Below are positions 9,921 to 21,134 of a DNA stretch of 64,000 nucleotides, piece by piece. Both the position numbers and the translations under genes were made by a program. Below the pieces are notes generated by a model. That model had not been told where the DNA came from and did not search any database. It was given only the letters and a program-made list of their open reading frames with translations. The stretch lies in contig CM075347.1 in assembly GCA_037693485.1 (NCBI GenBank), positions 146,829,501 to 146,893,500 on the forward strand, given 5' to 3'. Origin of the DNA: Kitagawia praeruptora. Its lineage: Eukaryota; Streptophyta; Magnoliopsida; Apiales; Apiaceae. The stretch's first letter is position 1, and every line of letters begins with the position of its first letter.

Positions 9921-12900
9921 TTAGTCAAAACCAGATACCATCCCTAGTTCATTGACCAGTCTTGTAAATGTTGCTTCACTTAGAGGCTTTGTGAAAACAT
10001 TTGCAAGTTGTTGATCTGTAGGCACAAAGTGAAGCTCAATATTGCCTTCCTCTACATGCTCTCTGATAAAGTGATACCTTATGCTGATGTGCTTGGTCAT
10101 TGAGTGTTGTACTGGATTACCTGTCATTGCAATAGCACTTTGATTATCACAGAAAATAGGTATTTTACTATACCTTAACCCATAATCCAGCAATTGATTC
10201 TTCATCCATAGAATCTGTGCACAGCAACTACCAGCAGCAATATACTCTGCTTCAGCTGTAGATGTTGATATTGATTTTTGTTTCTTACTGTACCAAGACA
10301 CAAGTCTGTCACCAAGAAATTGACAACTTCCACTTGTGCTTTTTCTGTCAATTTTACAGCCAGCAAAATCTGCATCAGAGTAACCAAGTAGCTTAAAATC
10401 TGATTCTCTTGGGTACCACAGCCCTAAGGTTACAGTGCCCTTGAGATATTTGAAAATCCTCTTCACAGCTGTTAAATGTGGTTCTCTTGGATCTGCCTGA
10501 AACCTTGCACACAGACAGGTGGCATACATGATATCAGGTCTACTAGCAGTTAAATAGAGTAGAGAACCAATCATCCCTCTGTAACTTGTCATATCCACTG
10601 ATGAACCTGTATCTTTGTCCAGTTTTGTTGCAGTTGCCATGGGAGTTGTTGCAGATGAACAGTCAAGCATGCCAAATTTCTTGAGAAGATTTCTGGTATA
10701 TTTTGCTTGATTAATGAAAATTCCATCATCTGTTTGCTTCACCTGTAAGCCTAGAAAATAGCTTAGCTCTCCCATCATACTCATCTGATATCTAGACTGC
10801 ATGAGCTTGGCAAATTTCTTACAGAGTTTATCATTAGTAGATCCAAAAATGATATCATCTACATATATCTGAACTAAGAGCAGGTCATTACCAGATTGAA
10901 AGTAAAACAGAGTTTTGTCAATAGTACCTCTGTGAAACCCACTTTCTAGTAAAAATTTAGCAAGTGTTTCATACCATGCTCTAGGTGCCTGTTTGAGTCC
11001 ATAGAGTGCTTTGTCTAACCTGTAGACATGATCTGGATATTTTGGATCTACAAAACCAGGTGGTTGTTCAACAAATACTTCTTCTTCAAGTTTTCCATTC
11101 AGAAAAGCACTTTTCACATCCATTTGAAAAACCTTGAATTTCTTGTGAGAAGCATAGGCAAGAAACATCCTTATTGCCTCCAATCTGGCAACTGGTGCAA
11201 AAGTCTCATCATAATCTATTCCTTCCTGCTGTGAATAGCCTTTAGCTACCAGTCTTGCTTTGTTCCTTGTGATCACACCATCACTGTCAGTTTTATTTCT
11301 GAAAACCCATTTAGTACCAACAATAGATCTGTTCTTTGGCCTTGATACAAGGGTCCACACTTCATTTCTCTCAAATTCATTTAGCTCTTCTTGCATTGCT
11401 GTTATCCAGTCAGCATCTTTAAGAGCTTCTTCTACTTTCTTTGGCTCAGTTTGTGACAAGAATGCATGAAACAGACATTCATTTGTTGTTGCACTTCTTG
11501 TCCTTACTCTTGCATCTGGATCACCAATAATCAAATCAGGTGTATGTGACTTAGTCCATTTTCTTGCAGAAGGCAGATTGCTTCTGTCATCATGTGATCC
11601 TCCCCCTTGATCCATGCTCTCCTGATTTTCTTGGTGCCTTTCTTCACTTTCTGATGCTCCCCCTGAATGTGACTGCTCAGAATTTGAATGATCAGAATTT
11701 GAATCAACAGAGTTTGATTCAGAGTTATCAATTGAGTCACTATCAGTGTTTGAATTTTCACTTTGATGTGATTCTTCATGCTCCCCCTCAACGGGTTCTT
11801 CCCTTGTTTCTGATTGAAAAGTTTCTTCAGTGTTTACCAGTAGAGGTTCAGAATTGACCTCAACAGTGTTTGTCAGATCTGTATTATCCGAGTTTAATAA
11901 ATCTTCATTTTCAAAGTGCAGTTGATCATGCTCATTAACATCTTCAAGTCCAGTTATTTTCTTGTCATCAAATGACACATGAATAGATTCCATGATCACT
12001 CTAGTTCTCAGATTATAAACTCTGAATGCTTTAGTTGACAGTGGATAGCCAACAAAAATTCCTTCATCTGCCTTTAGGTCAAATTTGGTCAACTGTTCAG
12101 GATGAGTCTTCAACACAAAGCATTTGCATCCAAATATATGAAAATATTTTAGATTTGGCTTCTTCTTCTTCACCATTTCATATGGTGTCTTACCATGCTT
12201 GTTGATCAGTGTTGCATTTTGAGTAAAGCAAGCAGTTTGAACTGCTTCTGCCCAGAAATATGTTGGCAACTTTGCTTCATCTAGCATGGTTCTGGCAGCT
12301 TCTATCAGGGTTCTGTTCTTCCTCTCCACTACACCATTTTGTTGTGGAGTACCAGGTGCAGAAAACTCTTGTTTTATCCCTTTACTCTTGCAAAATTCTT
12401 CCATTGATGAATTTCTGAACTCAGTTCCATTGTCACTTCTGATTATCTTCACTTGATTCTCTGACCCTTTTTCCAGTTGTATTATATGTTCTGTCAGTGT
12501 TAAAGCAGTTTCATCCTTCTTTGCTAGAAAATACACCCATGTGTATCTGGTGTAATCATCAACAATGACTAGAGCATATTTCTTCTTTCCAAGTGACATG
12601 ACATTTACTGGTCCAAAAAGATCAACATGTAGGAGATGATAAGGATCAACAATTGAAGACTCAGATTTGCTCTTGAAAGAGGCTTTTCTCTGTTTGGCCT
12701 TTTGACAAGAATCACACAGGCCTTCTACATTCAACAATGACTTTGGTAGTCCTCTTGCAAGATCATTCTTTATGAGCTCATTGATATTGTTCAGATTCAA
12801 ATGAGAGAGTTTCTTGTGCCACTTCCAACTCTCTTCACTGGACATTCTTGTTGACAGACACACTGCTTTGCCATCAGTGTTTGTTGACAATTTAATTTCA

Positions 12901-13241
12901 TATATGTTATTGTGTCTGTTTCCAACTAGAGCAACTTTCCCTGTTGATTTGCTGATCACTTGACAATATTCAGGCTGAAAATCTACATGATATCCTCTGT
13001 CACAGATTTGACTCACAGATAGCAAGTCATGTTTGAGTCCTGGAACCAGAGCTACATTTGTGATGATGACATTCCCAAGATTAATATTGCCATATCCCAG
13101 AGTATGTCCTATGTTGCCATCTCCATAAGAAACTTCTGGGCCAGCCTTCTCCTCATACTCTGATAGCAGGGCTTTATTTCCAGTCATGTGTCCTGAACAT
13201 CCACTGTCCACGACTAGGGTACTGACCCTGGTGCCCTGCAA
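9921..13241 (-). CDS. pol: Copia-2 pol: protease, integrase, RT, RNase H
   Basis: The frame encodes about 1106 residues without an internal stop. Protease motif [10 protein letters not shown] is at about residue 13, the GAG-pre-integrase zinc region at about 140-185, and the integrase core has [16 protein letters not shown] and [12 protein letters not shown] has YVDDIIFGS and RNase H has FCDNQSAI, so all the key acidic residues I can check are present, unlike copia-1. A Ser/Glu/Asn-rich linker separates integrase and RT. The frame opens at a TTG within a TGATTGCAG word and is out of frame with gag. The copy could be catalytically competent, but the element is truncated downstream. Confidence 0.93.
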   Translation of the reverse strand: MQGTRVSTLVVDSGCSGHMTGNKALLSEYEEKAGPEVSYGDGNIGHTLGYGNINLGNVIITNVALVPGLKHDLLSVSQICDRGYHVDFQPEYCQVISKSTGKVALVGNRHNNIYEIKLSTNTDGKAVCLSTRMSSEESWKWHKKLSHLNLNNINELIKNDLARGLPKSLLNVEGLCDSCQKAKQRKASFKSKSESSIVDPYHLLHVDLFGPVNVMSLGKKKYALVIVDDYTRYTWVYFLAKKDETALTLTEHIIQLEKGSENQVKIIRSDNGTEFRNSSMEEFCKSKGIKQEFSAPGTPQQNGVVERKNRTLIEAARTMLDEAKLPTYFWAEAVQTACFTQNATLINKHGKTPYEMVKKKKPNLKYFHIFGCKCFVLKTHPEQLTKFDLKADEGIFVGYPLSTKAFRVYNLRTRVIMESIHVSFDDKKITGLEDVNEHDQLHFENEDLLNSDNTDLTNTVEVNSEPLLVNTEETFQSETREEPVEGEHEESHQSENSNTDSDSIDNSESNSVDSNSDHSNSEQSHSGGASESEERHQENQESMDQGGGSHDDRSNLPSARKWTKSHTPDLIIGDPDARVRTRSATTNECLFHAFLSQTEPKKVEEALKDADWITAMQEELNEFERNEVWTLVSRPKNRSIVGTKWVFRNKTDSDGVITRNKARLVAKGYSQQEGIDYDETFAPVARLEAIRMFLAYASHKKFKVFQMDVKSAFLNGKLEEEVFVEQPPGFVDPKYPDHVYRLDKALYGLKQAPRAWYETLAKFLLESGFHRGTIDKTLFYFQSGNDLLLVQIYVDDIIFGSTNDKLCKKFAKLMQSRYQMSMMGELSYFLGLQVKQTDDGIFINQAKYTRNLLKKFGMLDCSSATTPMATATKLDKDTGSSVDMTSYRGMIGSLLYLTASRPDIMYATCLCARFQADPREPHLTAVKRIFKYLKGTVTLGLWYPRESDFKLLGYSDADFAGCKIDRKSTSGSCQFLGDRLVSWYSKKQKSISTSTAEAEYIAAGSCCAQILWMKNQLLDYGLRYSKIPIFCDNQSAIAMTGNPVQHSMTKHISIRYHFIREHVEEGNIELHFVPTDQQLANVFTKPLSEATFTRLVNELGMVSGFD

Positions 13242-13251
13242 TCACAAACAA

Positions 13252-15489
13252 TCACTGATTATTAGTTTTAAGGATCCAGACTTGCTTGGATCCTTTGGCT
13301 TTCTTAATTCTGTTAGCTTTTGCAGCGGAATTTACATTAACAGAGTTTAAGCTAAATTTTTCAGAATTTACATTTGCAGAGTTTACTTTAACCCATTTCA
13401 AATTTGGCTTGGGTTCATAGTAATTATAGTAAATAGCATGATAATCTCTGCAAGTGTAAATAGAATGCCAAGTACTTCCACAGTGTTTGCATAAAGTCTG
13501 TGGTCTTGTTCTCACATAATCACTCTTTACTGCAGTTTTAGAGGGCAGAGAATTAATGTTTTTATTCTTACTGCAGAAATTAGCAAGATGATTAGTGCTA
13601 CCACAATTAAAGCATGTTTTTCTGGGAGCTAATGAAGCAAGCATTGGCTTAATTCCTGAGGTTATGCCTACCTTTCCATTTCTGTTTTTCTTAGGCATTC
13701 TCTGTTTGTTGACAGACTTTATTTCTTTAAGCTTATGCTTAAGTTGCTTATCTGTCATTAAACCAATGTTAGCCTCTTTAACAAAAGTCTTAGCATATGA
13801 CTCTTTAACTGCCTTTTTCTGTGCTTCAGTCTTAGGTCCACCTGTTCCCATGACATTACCTTCAGATGAACGATGTGGTCTAACTTTTACCTGATTTTCA
13901 AATCTAAGTTCATCTCCCTCAGAGTAACCTAGACCTACTGTATCTGACTGAAACACTTCTTGAGTATCTTTACCAGAATGTGTCCAAGTTTTAATGATGT
14001 GTTTAGTATCCTCCAATTCTGATTCTAGTTGCTTATACTTACCTAGCAACTCCTGTTCAATAAACACTGCATCATCTCTCTCTTTCTGAATTTTATTCAT
14101 GTTCTCTAGCTGTTCCTCAACAAGTTTATTTCTTTCTTTGAGTTGAGAGCACTCAGTCTTTATTCTCTCATTTTCTAAAGTCTGATCCCTATAACTGATA
14201 TGCAATGCTTTAAGATAAATTCTCAGTTCAGTTATATTATCAGTGTTATAAGCATAGGTAGTTGGGGGTACCTTGAGATCATCATTTTCAGTCTGAGTAG
14301 TAGCCATGAGAGCATAGTTGACTTCCTCATCTGAATCTGAAGTGTCTGCCCAATCTCTGCCTTTGATGTAGAGTGCCTTTTCAGTTTTACCCTTCTTGCA
14401 CTCAGGAGCATAATGACCCATCTCCTTACACTTGTAGCATTGAATCTCAGACTTATCTTTCTTACCAGATTTGAAGTCCTTTCCCTCAGATTTCTTAAAA
14501 TTCTTCTTGTCAAACTTTGAGTAGTCCTTGGAGAATCTTTTTCCCTTCTTGAAGTTCTTGTATCCCATCTTCTTGAAGGTCTTTACCATCAATGCAGCCA
14601 TTTGCATCATCTCTTCATCATCTTCAGAATCAGATGATCCATCTGTGTTTGAGTCAACATCAGTGTTTGATGACTCACTTTCTGAGTGTATGATTAAAGC
14701 TTTTCCTTTTGCCTTTCTTCTTGATGCTTCCTTCTTTGATGGTTTCTCCTCAACCTTAAGAGCAACAGACTTTGACTTTCTACTAGATCTTTTGTTTCTC
14801 TGCTCCAATTCCAATTCATGGGTTTTGAGCAGTCCATAAATTTCATCAATCTCTGTTTCACCAAGTTCATAATTATCTCTTATAGTGGTTGTCTTCACAT
14901 CCCACTTTTCAGGTAGAGAGAGAAGAAACTTGAGATTTGAATCTTCTAAATCATACTCTTTGTTCACCAATGACAAATCATTGAGCAGTTTACAGAATCT
15001 GTCAAATGTTTCTGTCATGGTTTCATCAGATTTTGCCTCAAAATGCTCATACTCCTGAGTGAGTATGTTCCTTCTGTTCTTCTTAATTGCAGGAGTTCCT
15101 TGACATCTAACCTCAAGTGCATCCCATATCTCCTTTGCAGTTGTGCAGTTTATCACTTTATTAGACATAACATTGTCTAAAGCACTGTGAAGTAAATGCC
15201 TTACCTTCGCATCCTTTGCAATAGATGAAAGATCCTCAGCAGTTAGATCTTTCTTCTCTTTTGGAATGACTTTTGATTCCTCACCAGCAGCAGCAGCAGA
15301 TAACTTTGTAGGTTTGTGAGGACCTTCATAAATTCTGTCCAGATATTCTGGATCTGTAGCCTCCAGAAACATGGTCATCTTCACCTTCCAAATTGCATAC
15401 TCTAATGGCCTTAGTATAGGAACCCTAATTGTTTCATACCTACTAACAGTAGTAGGGGCTTTCTCAGATGGTGGAGGTATCTCTGCCAT
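13252..15489 (-). CDS. gag: Copia-2 gag (745 aa) with three CCHC knuckles
   Basis: The ATG at 15489 lies about 50 nt after the primer site. The N-terminal ~240 residues match the plant copia gag fold (UBN2-like). A Ser/Asp/Glu segment lies at 265-300, then a very Lys-rich, Phe-rich stretch. Knuckles are CYKCKEMGHYAPEC near 350, CFNCGSTNHLANFC near 626 and CKHCGSTWHSIYTC near 667. The segment between is coiled-coil-like. The stop is about 10 nt before the pol frame opens. Confidence 0.9.
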   Translation of the reverse strand: MAEIPPPSEKAPTTVSRYETIRVPILRPLEYAIWKVKMTMFLEATDPEYLDRIYEGPHKPTKLSAAAAGEESKVIPKEKKDLTAEDLSSIAKDAKVRHLLHSALDNVMSNKVINCTTAKEIWDALEVRCQGTPAIKKNRRNILTQEYEHFEAKSDETMTETFDRFCKLLNDLSLVNKEYDLEDSNLKFLLSLPEKWDVKTTTIRDNYELGETEIDEIYGLLKTHELELEQRNKRSSRKSKSVALKVEEKPSKKEASRRKAKGKALIIHSESESSNTDVDSNTDGSSDSEDDEEMMQMAALMVKTFKKMGYKNFKKGKRFSKDYSKFDKKNFKKSEGKDFKSGKKDKSEIQCYKCKEMGHYAPECKKGKTEKALYIKGRDWADTSDSDEEVNYALMATTQTENDDLKVPPTTYAYNTDNITELRIYLKALHISYRDQTLENERIKTECSQLKERNKLVEEQLENMNKIQKERDDAVFIEQELLGKYKQLESELEDTKHIIKTWTHSGKDTQEVFQSDTVGLGYSEGDELRFENQVKVRPHRSSEGNVMGTGGPKTEAQKKAVKESYAKTFVKEANIGLMTDKQLKHKLKEIKSVNKQRMPKKNRNGKVGITSGIKPMLASLAPRKTCFNCGSTNHLANFCSKNKNINSLPSKTAVKSDYVRTRPQTLCKHCGSTWHSIYTCRDYHAIYYNYYEPKPNLKWVKVNSANVNSEKFSLNSVNVNSAAKANRIKKAKGSKQVWILKTNNQ

Positions 15490-15538
15490 TGATTACTATT
15501 GTGTTTGGATCTTTAACTGTAATAAAGTAACAGATTTG

Positions 15539-15550
15539 GCTCTGATACCA
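15539..15550 (-). promoter_or_regulatory. Primer binding site of copia-2
   Basis: TGGTATCAGAGC on the minus strand, two bases inside the LTR end at 15553. It is complementary to initiator methionine tRNA. Confidence 0.93.
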
Positions 15551-15552
15551 CT

Positions 15553-16160
15553 TGTTAGGTCGAATACACAATATATAATCAAGTACTGTATGAATAAGTA
15601 ACAAGAACACACGTTTTAACTCTTAAAACTGTTTGGAATTGATAATTCCTCTCTCGGTGATGTAAAGTATCACAGAGAGCTGCTTAGGTTACAAGAATGA
15701 TATTCGTTCATGATGGATACCCTTCTAGGGTTAACCTAACTGTATTTATAAGATATACAGCTACGTACAATCGTAAATTGATTCTCCTAAAATTAAGCTA
15801 TACAATTGATATCAATTACGATTGCTACACGTCTTCTAAGTCAACTCAATCTCTTTGACAGCTATCCAATCTTCAAAGATATCGCTTCCATATTAATATT
15901 AAATTAATCTTCAAACTCTGTTGACTTGTAGACGCTCCCAGTAGACAGACTTTAGCAAACTCTGTTCTCTTCAAGCTAACAGTGTTTGCGCTTCCATGTG
16001 TTCAGCTAACAGTGTTTACGCTTTCCTCTGTCAGCGTTTGCGCTTCCAGCAATCAGCGTATACTTAAACTCTGTTACAACTGCTTTCAATATCAAGTTAA
16101 ACTCTCTTTTACCTGTAACACTTAAACACTGACATTAAATCACATCAATTATATCTAACA
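15553..16160 (-). repeat. 5' LTR of copia-2 (608 bp)
   Basis: The LTR is bounded by TGTTAG at 15553 and CTAACA at 16155-16160, a 6-bp inverted terminal repeat. Between about 15980 and 16070 the word CAGTGTTTRCGCTT and variants recur three to four times in both spacing and sequence, which looks like a small enhancer-type array. Confidence 0.85.
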
Positions 16161-17428
16161 AAAGCAATGTATTTTTTACCAACAATAATGGTAATATGGC
16201 TAAGATTTTAGCTGGAAGGAGGTACATTTGTTTCAATTTGGTCTTGATGATTTAAAACAAATATTTCAGGCACTGAACTATACCATGTAGATGTTAATTT
16301 TTGGTGTTTGCAGACAATATTTTGGGCACAAACCTACCATTCGTCCAAATAACAAAAAGCTCTCTAGCTTGTTTTTGAACCGTGAGAACATGACATGGGA
16401 TGAATTTGCTTCAGGGAGTTCTGAAGCATCAAATAGGATTTAGGTTGCTGGGCAGTGGTCTTTGTTTAATGTCTGTTTTTTTTACTTTAACGTTAAACAT
16501 ATAAATAGCCTAAGTGCATTACATTGCATTAATGTGCAGGTTACAAAGGAGTATGATGGTGTAGGATTTGATTTCCCGGTAGCAGTGTATGCATGAAGAG
16601 AGAAGGATTATTGGAGTTTCTTGCTTATGGCCTAGTTGCGGGTTTTCTTTTTATTTATTTTGTTGCTTACTAAGTTGTAGTGTGGTATCGGTCAAGTAGA
16701 GACAAATGGAACCAATCATGCAGCAGTGTCTTCGTGTTTACATTGTGGATGTTTTGTGTAGTACTATGTAACACGAGATATTAACATATACATATAATTT
16801 GCATGTATGTACAATAATCAATTTTCTCCATTAATTGTGTGTATAAAGTTGTTAAAAGTTTTTATGGATAAAGATCTATTTGTAACCAGATGAAAAATAA
16901 CATCAATTTTAGAATCTTAGACATAAATATACATCAATTTTATTATGGAAAAAATGATGTCTAAAACAAAGATATACATCACGTTTTTTCTACAATATTT
17001 GATGTCTAAGAGAACAATATAAATCAGTTTTTTTCTGAAAAAACTGATGTCTATAAGAACATTAGACATCAGTCTAGGGTGATGTCTAAGCTAACTATAG
17101 ACATCACTTTATCTGCTAAAATTATGATGTCTAATATCGGAAAAGACATCTTTTTCAAAGAAAGAAAGTGATGTGTATGTGAAAAATAACTTAGTTTATT
17201 ATATGTTTTCTAGAATATAAGGCATGCAAGTTGTTTATAAAATTAATTATATCTAACCTATTTTGTAGAACAACTGATGTGTATTGAATGAAAAACTGAT
17301 GTCTATGTTAGCATAGACATCGGTTTCTGACTGATGTCTAGAATAGACATCTCCCACCTAGACATCACATCCAAAATAACATAGACATCGGCCAGAAACT
17401 GATGTCTATTGACCCTTTTCTTGTAGTG
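16161..17428 (+). mobile_element. CACTA transposon right part, left side cut by copia-2
   Basis: The right end reads TTCTTGTAGTG, the complement of the CACTACAAGAA terminus of plant En/Spm (CACTA) elements. From about 16890 to 17410 the octamer GATGTCTA and its complement TAGACATC recur many times in both orientations, as expected for CACTA subterminal repeats where the element's own protein binds. Copia-2 begins exactly at the left side, so the rest of the element is displaced. The upstream 700 bp carries exon-like remnants. Confidence 0.75.
16314..16596 (+). pseudogene. Exon-like remnants of an unidentified gene
   Basis: A splice-acceptor-like TTTGCAG at 16307-16313 precedes an open stretch to a TAG at 16441-16443. 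It encodes a plausible peptide with NRENMTWDEFASGSSEAS. A second acceptor (ATGTGCAG, ending 16539) precedes 57 nt encoding VTKEYDGVGFDFPVAVYA and a TGA at 16594-16596. Intron-like DNA lies between, but I cannot place the donor with confidence. The pieces sit just before the CACTA subterminal repeats, so they could be the 3' end of the transposon's own gene or of a captured host gene. I do not recognise the family. Confidence 0.4.
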
Positions 17429-17605
17429 TTTCTGGGTGTGCTACAACATTTTTTGAGCCTGGTGTGTTGTTGTTACGGATATCAGACAACGTTTTGTGTA
17501 CCGTTGTGTGAGGTTGGTAAGAGACAGCTGCTCGATAGACAACGCTATTTCAGGGTATCAGACAACGGGCAATAGCCATTGTATCCTTCAGTTTTCCATG
17601 TAGTG
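17429..17605 (+). mobile_element. Right end of a second CACTA-like element
   Basis: The end reads CCATGTAGTG at 17596-17605, the complement of CACTACATGG, a variant CACTA terminus. The 150 bp before it holds repeated GACAACG/CGTTGT words, again like subterminal repeats. It directly follows the first CACTA end, and its left part is missing or nested. Confidence 0.5.
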
Positions 17606-17660
17606 TAAAAGCTAAAGGTAATCTAACAGTCATCCACTTATTACATAACACTCCCCCTGG
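17606..17660 (-). repeat. 3' LTR stub and polypurine tract of the copia-3 RT part
   Basis: On the minus strand the RT fragment is followed by CCAGGGGGAG (17660-17651), a polypurine tract for plus-strand priming, and then TGTTATG, an LTR start. Only about 45 bp of this LTR remain before the CACTA end. Its start does not match the copia-3 5' LTR start, TGTTAGTC. Confidence 0.6.
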
Positions 17661-17801
17661 ATGACTTGTATGAACACTATGCCTCGTTAAAACTTACTAG
17701 AAAAAATCCTGTGGGAAAAATCCTAGTGAAGGAAAAAGAGTACATGTACATATATTAAAGTAAAGTGTCTCCCCCTCATTTTAGCATGACTATAGAAATC
17801 A

Positions 17802-19258
17802 TCATAAATCTCGAAGTTTACGCATTCCAATCTTGTGAACCAACTTCTCGAAGGGAGATGTAGGAAGTGCATTTGTGAATAAATCAGCCGGATTATCACA
17901 TGAGCGGATCTGACAGACATCAATTTCCCCCCTTTGCTGAAGTTCATGGGTGAAGAAGAATTTTGGATCAATGTGCTTTATCCTGTCTCCTTTGATGTAG
18001 CCTTCTCTAGTTTGGGTAATACATGCTTCATTATCTTCGAATAAAACAGTAGGACTTCCTTTATTGACTGATAGACCACATGATTCTCGAATATGATGGA
18101 CCAAAGATCTTAGCCACATGCATTCTCGACTAGCTTTATGTAGTGCCAATAATTCAGCATGATTCGAAGAAGTTGCTGCAAGTGTTTGCTTAGTAGACCG
18201 CCAAGATATTGCGGTATCACCATACGTGAATATGTAACATGTTTGTGATCTACCTTTATGGGGATCAGACCGATATCCTGCATCTGCATAACCAACTAAA
18301 TCCGCTTTTGAGTCTTTAGAATAAAACAAACCCATATCCATTGTACCTCGAAGATATCTAAAAATTTGTTTCACATCAGTCCATTGTCTTCGAGTTGGAG
18401 CAGAACTATGTCTTGCCAATAAATTAACAGAAAAAGCAATATCAGGACATGTACAATTGGCAAGGTACATTAGTGCACCAATGACATTAAGATATGGTAC
18501 TTCAGGACCAAGAAGTTCTTCTCCCTGGAATGGATCCTTTTTCTTTTCAAGTGAGCGAACAACCATAGGTGTACTCACAGGATATGCTTTATCCATAATA
18601 AATCGCTTAAGGATCTTTTCAATATATGATGACTGGTGGACAAAAATTCCTTTAGATAGATGTTCAACTTGAAAACCAAGGCAGTGTTTGGTTTTACCCA
18701 AGTCTTTCATTTCAAATTCCCTTTTCAAATATTCAATCATTTCATGAAGTTCATTGGGGGTCCCAATAATATTTAAATCATCAACATAAACTGCAATGAT
18801 AGTAAACCCCATTTTTGTCCTTTTAATAAAAACACATGGACAAATTACATTATTAACATAGCCATTTTTCAAAAGGTATTCACTGAGGCGATTATACCAC
18901 ATTCGACCTGATTGTTTTAACCCGTACAATGATCTTCGTAATTTAATTGAATAAAATTCTCGGGGTCTTGAACTACATGCTTCAGGCACTTTTAATCCAT
19001 CAGGGATTTTCATGTAAATGTTATTATCTAGTGACCCATACAAGTAGGCAGTCACAACATCCATCAAATTCATTCGGAGCCCTTCTAAAATTGATAAATT
19101 TAGTAAAAATCTGAATGTTGTTGCATCCATTACCGGGGATAAGTCTCTTCATAATCAATTCTCGGTCTTTGTGAGAAACCTTGTGCAACAAGGCATGCCT
19201 TATATCTCACAACTTCATTTTTCTCATTTCTTTTGCGCACAACTTCACAACAAGGCAT
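17802..19258 (-). pseudogene. Copia RT-RNase H fragment, Tnt1-like, frameshifted
   Basis: The main frame (19130-17802) encodes RT with YVDDLNIIG and RNase H with the FEDNEACI and NHAELLALH boxes, ending KIGMRKLRDL. A second frame (about 19258-19131) supplies the upstream RT segment with [14 protein letters not shown] and DYEETYP. One indel near 19135 separates the two. The sequence differs strongly from copia-1 and copia-2 and is nearer to the Tnt1/Tork type, by my recollection of family motifs. Protease, integrase and the RT N-terminus are absent. It starts abruptly at the gag fragment at about 19258. Confidence 0.85.
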
Positions 19259-19802
19259 GTTTAACTCCTTGGTGCTGTAAACCTTGCCATTCATCTGCAA
19301 CTCAGTGACTAGCTTGTGAAATCTTTCAAACATCTCAGTAATGCTTTCCTTGGGCTGTGCCGTGAAAGCTTCATACTATGTGACCAGTATCTGTTTCTTG
19401 TTTTCCCTGACCTCATCAGTTCCTTCACATAACACCTCAATGTGATCCCACATTTCTTTGGCAGATGTGCATGATGCAATGTTTGCAAACATTGACATAT
19501 CCATGGAATCAATAATAAGCAACATGAGGTGACTGTCAAGAGCAACCTTTTCCCTTTCTGATTCTGTCCATTTGGATGGTTCCTTGGCCTCATAAGATCT
19601 TGGAACAGTTGTGGTTCCAACAGTCTTTTCAGGTATCTCTTGTTGTGGAACAATTAAAAGGACCATTCTTGAGAATCTCAGGATACAAAGGATGAGAGGC
19701 TTTGATGAACAACATCATCTTTATCTTCCAGAGGTTGTAATTTTCTTTGTCAAACTTAGGGACCTTCACCGTTCCTGTAGTCTTTGGTGTATTCGAACTC
19801 AT
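19259..19802 (-). pseudogene. Broken copia gag fragment of copia-3
   Basis: An ATG at 19802 lies about 30 nt after the primer site and opens a copia gag N-terminus containing KFDKENYNLWKIKMMLFIKA. The frame breaks near 19668, continues in another frame (PQQEIPEKTV to NKKQILV), and breaks again near 19378. The tail then reads [23 protein letters not shown] before it joins RT sequence. The total is about 180 residues of the UBN2-type core. The knuckles are missing. Confidence 0.75.
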
Positions 19803-19833
19803 GATCGTTTTTTTGTTTTTGAATAAACAGCCC

Positions 19834-19845
19834 GCTCTGATACCA
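19834..19845 (-). promoter_or_regulatory. Primer binding site of copia-3
   Basis: TGGTATCAGAGC on the minus strand, two bases inside the LTR edge at 19848. Confidence 0.9.
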
Positions 19846-19847
19846 CT

Positions 19848-21134
19848 TGTTGAGTATTGAATACAGTAAAAGAATACAGAGGGGGGGTGAATGGATTCTT
19901 GAACTTTTCTTGTTCGAGTCTATGTAGCAAGAAGTGTTTGTGTGTGCAAGAGTGAAGGTGCGGATAAAGAACAACACAAGACACAATATCACTTTAATCT
20001 AATGTATTATTAGATAAAGGTTGCTACAATCTTTGAATACAAATGATAGTATTCTCAGCTTCATTTTTCTCAGAGAGATACAGCTTACTGCGTATGAAAA
20101 ACTTGACTCACAAAGTTAATGACTAAGGAAGTGAGACTGTATCCTTATAGAACATGGATACAACCTACTTACTCCAAATAAGGTAGCTAAACAAATTACT
20201 TTCTAGTCTGTCTATCCTTTTTGAGTAAGTGTCCAAACGGTTACAGATTTGACTTTGCAAAGCCTGTTCAGATCCACTTCTTTAGCCCCTTGTCTCTTCT
20301 ATATCTCTCCAAGCTTCCTTGTAGGCTTTCCAGAGCACGTTACAGATTGTGGTCCATAAAGTGCATTGGCTTATTGCAGGTTTCTGACTTGTACAATTTC
20401 TTCAGTATTTTGTCTCCAAGAATGTATTCGAGAAGTGACTAAGTAAATGATTCGAGAACTAGAATTGACTTGATCGATAACACTGAGTTCTCGAACACTG
20501 TTATATTGACATGTCGAACCACTTCTCGAATAGCTCTTTTCCATCAGGATTCCTTGAGTTTTCGAATAGATCATTTGACTTATCGAATCCTCGAGATATC
20601 GAATAGCTTTCTGAGTCATTGAGATATCGAATGGAACTTTGACTTGTTGACTCTTTGAGAACTCGAATACCACTTTGACTTGTTGACTTCTTGAGTTCTC
20701 GAATAGAGTAGTAGACATATCGAATCTCTGAGATATCGAATGAGATATTGAACAGTGTATTCAGAGATATCGAATAGTGTCTTGAGATATCGAATCCCTG
20801 ACTTCTCGAATGCTGGACTTCTCGAATAGACAAATATACTTCTCGAATTGGTACTTAGGCAAATTCTTCATTTCTTCAAATCCCAACTTGTGATTATTTG
20901 ACAGTCTTTATCTTCTTGCTTGAGGCATGAACCTTGGAACTTCTTTCAAGCATTATTCTTGACTATATAAGTACAGTTACACAACTAGGATTTGGTGCCT
21001 ATTACAAGTACAAAACAAGTAGAGACTCTACAACTAGAGGTTCCCTCAGTCAAGAGGTCATGTAGGTAATGCAAAGCATTACAAACAATTAGGCTTGTTA
21101 TTAGATGTAAACAGGCATGCCTCTGTGACTAACA
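19848..21134 (-). repeat. 5' LTR of copia-3 (about 1287 bp) with a TCGAAT array
   Basis: The inner edge is TGTTGAG at 19848 beside the primer site. The outer edge is ACTAACA at 21134, where LINE RT sequence resumes. Between about 20420 and 20850 the core TCGAAT/ATTCGA recurs roughly every 15-40 bp, often as TTCTCGAATA or GATATCGAAT. The rest is unremarkable. Confidence 0.7.

Larger units (their letters stand above)
9882..16160 (-). mobile_element. Ty1/copia retrotransposon copia-2, 3' end cut off
   Basis: On the minus strand: 5' LTR (16160-15553), initiator-Met primer site, gag, pol, then only about 40 bp before the copia-1 LTR begins at 9881. The gag and pol layout is the same as in copia-1, so the two are related families, but protein identity is only moderate and the LTRs are unrelated. 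The missing 3' part probably lies beyond the left edge, on the far side of copia-1. The 5 bp flanking the LTR is AAAGC. Confidence 0.88.
17606..21134 (-). mobile_element. Composite, decayed Ty1/copia element copia-3
   Basis: From right to left on the minus strand: LTR, initiator-Met primer site, broken gag, then directly an RT-RNase H fragment of a different copia lineage, a polypurine tract and an LTR stub. Protease and integrase are missing. The LTR at the right end cuts LINE sequence at 21134/21135, so copia-3 inserted into an older LINE. Confidence 0.75.
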
